Shown one piece after another: positions 62,255 through 64,000 of a stretch of DNA of 64,000 nucleotides. Under the pieces are notes generated by a model. The model ran no database searches. It had not been told where the DNA came from and saw nothing but the letters and a program-made list of their open reading frames with translations. The translations under genes were made by a program, and so were the position numbers. The stretch is from Pseudomonas sp. A34-9. Its GTDB lineage: Bacteria; Pseudomonadota; Gammaproteobacteria; Pseudomonadales; Pseudomonadaceae. The DNA lies in contig NZ_CP119967.1 of NCBI RefSeq assembly GCF_029543085.1, forward strand, positions 4,552,501 to 4,616,500, written 5' to 3'. Position 1 is the stretch's first letter. The number at the start of each line of letters is the position of its first letter.

Positions 62255-64000
62255 TCAGGGTTCGAGACGGCGCTGCTGGTAGATCCAGTCAACGATTTCT
62301 CCGTCGGGGGTGTAGCCGGAGACGGTTTCGCGCAGGAGTTGGCGGACGCGGGAGTAGTCATCCGCATCAACTGCCGCCAACAAATTGGTTAACCTAACCT
62401 TCAACACCTCCCAAGATAGATGATCCTCATTGGCCATCATGATCATCGGATGTGGCGTGGTCGCAACGTTTTCGCCGATCAGTAATTCTTCGTAGAGCTT
62501 CTCACCTGGACGCAATCCGGTGAACTCGATGGATATGTCCCCCTGTGGATTGCGTTCAGATCGAATGCTCAATCCCGAAAGATGGATCATTTTTTCCGCC
62601 AGCTCGACGATCTTGACTGGCTCTCCCATATCCAGCACGAAAACATCACCGCCCTGCCCCATTGATCCAGCCTGAATCACCAACTGTGCCGCTTCAGGGA
62701 TAGTCATGAAGTAGCGAGTGATCTTCGGGTGAGTAACAGTCAGAGGCCCCCCGGACTTGATCTGGCTATGGAACAACGGAATAACCGAACCAGAAGAACC
62801 CAGCACATTGCCGAAACGCACCATCGTGAAGCGGGTTTTGTTGACACGGGAAATATTCGAACTGTCGCCAAACAATACCGGTGCAATCTCACGGCTGAGC
62901 GCCTGAAGGGTCAACTCGGCCAAACGTTTGGTGCTGCCCATCACATTGGTTGGACGCACGGCCTTGTCAGTAGAAATCAATACGAAGTTCGATACGCCAG
63001 ACTGCAACGCCGCCTGTGCCGTATTGAGGGTGCCGATAACATTATTCAGGACACCTTCAGCAATATTGTGCTCGACCATTGGAACATGTTTATAAGCTGC
63101 AGCATGGTAAACCGTATCGACCTTCCACGTTTTCATCACGTCGAGCAGCTTGTCCTGATGACGGATTGAACCGAGGATCGGCAACAGCTTGACCCGGACC
63201 GACTCACGGCAGCCGCGCTGCTCCAGCTCTGAAAGAATACTGTAAAGATTGAATTCGCTGTGCTCGAACAATAGAAGCGTGGTTGGTTGCAGGGAAAAAA
63301 TCTGTCGGCACAGTTCAGAACCAATGGATCCACCTGCCCCGGTAACCATGACAACCTTGCCTGTGATGCAGTGCTCCAGCAGATCAGGCTGAGCCGGCAC
63401 CGCATCGCGTCCCAGCAAATCGGCAATATCGACTTCCTGAATGTCTTGGACTCTCACTCGCCCGCTGGCAAGGTCGGTGAAATTGGGAACACTGCGCACG
63501 TGAAGCGGGAAGCCTTCCAGTAGATTGAGAATTTCCCGGCGTCGTGCACGGGTGGAAGACGGCAACGCGAGGAGAATTTCCTGCGCACCGGTCATGTCGA
63601 TCATTTGCTGGATGTGTTTGGGCTTGTAGACCTGAAGGCCGGAAATCGAACGATCCGAGATGCCCGGATCATCATCGATAAAGGCCACCGGGCGCATTAC
63701 CCTGCCCATGCGCAGTGCCGCTACCAACTGATTACCCGCAACACCTGCCCCATAAACAGCTACCTTGGTCAGCCCGTCGTCGCGATTGGTGAACGGCACA
63801 TGCTGGGCCGCAGTGAACCAGTCCCCCATAAAGTAGTGCCGCATGCACAAACGCAGGCCGCCGATGATCACGAGACTCAGCCACCAGTAATTGAATATGA
63901 TAGAGCGCGGCACGACCGCTTCATGATTGCTGTACCAGTACACGACCAGCGCCAGAATCAATGAAGACAAACTGACCGCCTTGATGATCACCACCAATGC
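62255..64000 (-). CDS. wbpM: WbpM/CapD-like UDP-sugar 4,6-dehydratase (5' end outside window)
   Basis: At least 581 codons are visible and the gene continues past the right edge. Membrane segments lead into a CoA-binding-like domain (YGAGVAGNQLVAALRMG), then an SDR domain with TGAGGSIGSELCRQ and the VMGSTKRLAE motif in which Met replaces the usual catalytic Tyr, as in WbpM. It makes UDP-4-keto-6-deoxy-GlcNAc-type precursors for O-antigen (B-band) synthesis at the inner membrane. The symbol rests on the motifs and the adjacent comEA. Confidence 0.88.
   Translation of the reverse strand, partial: ALVVIIKAVSLSSLILALVVYWYSNHEAVVPRSIIFNYWWLSLVIIGGLRLCMRHYFMGDWFTAAQHVPFTNRDDGLTKVAVYGAGVAGNQLVAALRMGRVMRPVAFIDDDPGISDRSISGLQVYKPKHIQQMIDMTGAQEILLALPSSTRARRREILNLLEGFPLHVRSVPNFTDLASGRVRVQDIQEVDIADLLGRDAVPAQPDLLEHCITGKVVMVTGAGGSIGSELCRQIFSLQPTTLLLFEHSEFNLYSILSELEQRGCRESVRVKLLPILGSIRHQDKLLDVMKTWKVDTVYHAAAYKHVPMVEHNIAEGVLNNVIGTLNTAQAALQSGVSNFVLISTDKAVRPTNVMGSTKRLAELTLQALSREIAPVLFGDSSNISRVNKTRFTMVRFGNVLGSSGSVIPLFHSQIKSGGPLTVTHPKITRYFMTIPEAAQLVIQAGSMGQGGDVFVLDMGEPVKIVELAEKMIHLSGLSIRSERNPQGDISIEFTGLRPGEKLYEELLIGENVATTPHPMIMMANEDHLSWEVLKVRLTNLLAAVDADDYSRVRQLLRETVSGYTPDGEIVDWIYQQRRLEP

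Overview
The window is about 64 kb of ordinary Pseudomonas chromosome, most likely from the fluorescens group. The evidence is high-GC coding with Pseudomonas-typical genes (oprI, an ospR-gpx pair, ohrR-ohr, an EF-P with Arg32 next to earP, kdpFABC-kdpDE, wbpM-comEA) and about a dozen REP-type palindromes of the GTAGGAGCTGCCGAAGGCTG family lying between genes. I see no tRNA, rRNA, CRISPR array, prophage, insertion sequence or transposase. Both ends cut a gene.

Layout. 1-6.5 kb: a truncated HD-GYP sensor phosphodiesterase, free methionine-R-sulfoxide reductase, a DUF815 ATPase and a SagS-like hybrid kinase. 6.5-12.4 kb: a redox block (ospR-like MarR regulator, gpx, msrB) followed by alaA, htpX, tpm and a DODA-type dioxygenase. 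12.5-22 kb: DEAD-box helicase, crotonase, a spermidine-synthase-like enzyme, class II DAHP synthase, a YcaQ-like glycosylase, a DUF1127 protein, and two LysR genes around a TauE/SafE permease. 22.2-25.3 kb: ohrR, ohr, efp, earP. 25.4-32.3 kb: a small membrane protein, a Gre-like factor, cysB, usp, a nucleotidase, a panE-like reductase, a thioredoxin-like protein, a PilZ-like protein, class I DAHP synthase and a GNAT protein. From memory of PAO1 gene order, most of this block (cysB to class I DAHP synthase) lies elsewhere there and splits the earP-oprI neighbourhood.

32.3-39 kb: oprI, an L,D-transpeptidase, tesA divergent from a ybbA/ybbP-like ABC system, and greB. 39-48.3 kb: DoxX, an MltF-like transglycosylase, tatD, a chemoreceptor, a DUF962 protein, a thioesterase, a CHAD protein, a lipoprotein and a patatin. 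48.4-56.7 kb: the complete kdpFABCDE potassium system, with non-coding palindromic elements inserted between kdpB and kdpC and between kdpC and kdpD. 57-58.8 kb: an ethanolamine permease behind a good sigma-54 promoter, and a DUF2897 peptide. 58.9-61.6 kb: TetR, FabF-like and SDR genes. 61.8-64 kb: comEA and a truncated wbpM-like dehydratase.

Themes. Peroxide and methionine-oxidation defence is concentrated here: fRMsr, MsrB, Gpx with its OspR-type regulator, and Ohr with OhrR. Each peroxide sensor has its own visible operator type. Two unrelated DAHP synthases, classes II and I, feed aromatic synthesis. EF-P and its rhamnosyltransferase are adjacent. I found no clearly novel multi-gene system. 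The most unusual items are the repeat elements inside the kdp operon, the periodic GCACA half-sites between the LysR and TauE genes, the undescribed TetR/FabF/SDR cassette and a startless 90-codon open stretch upstream of oprI.
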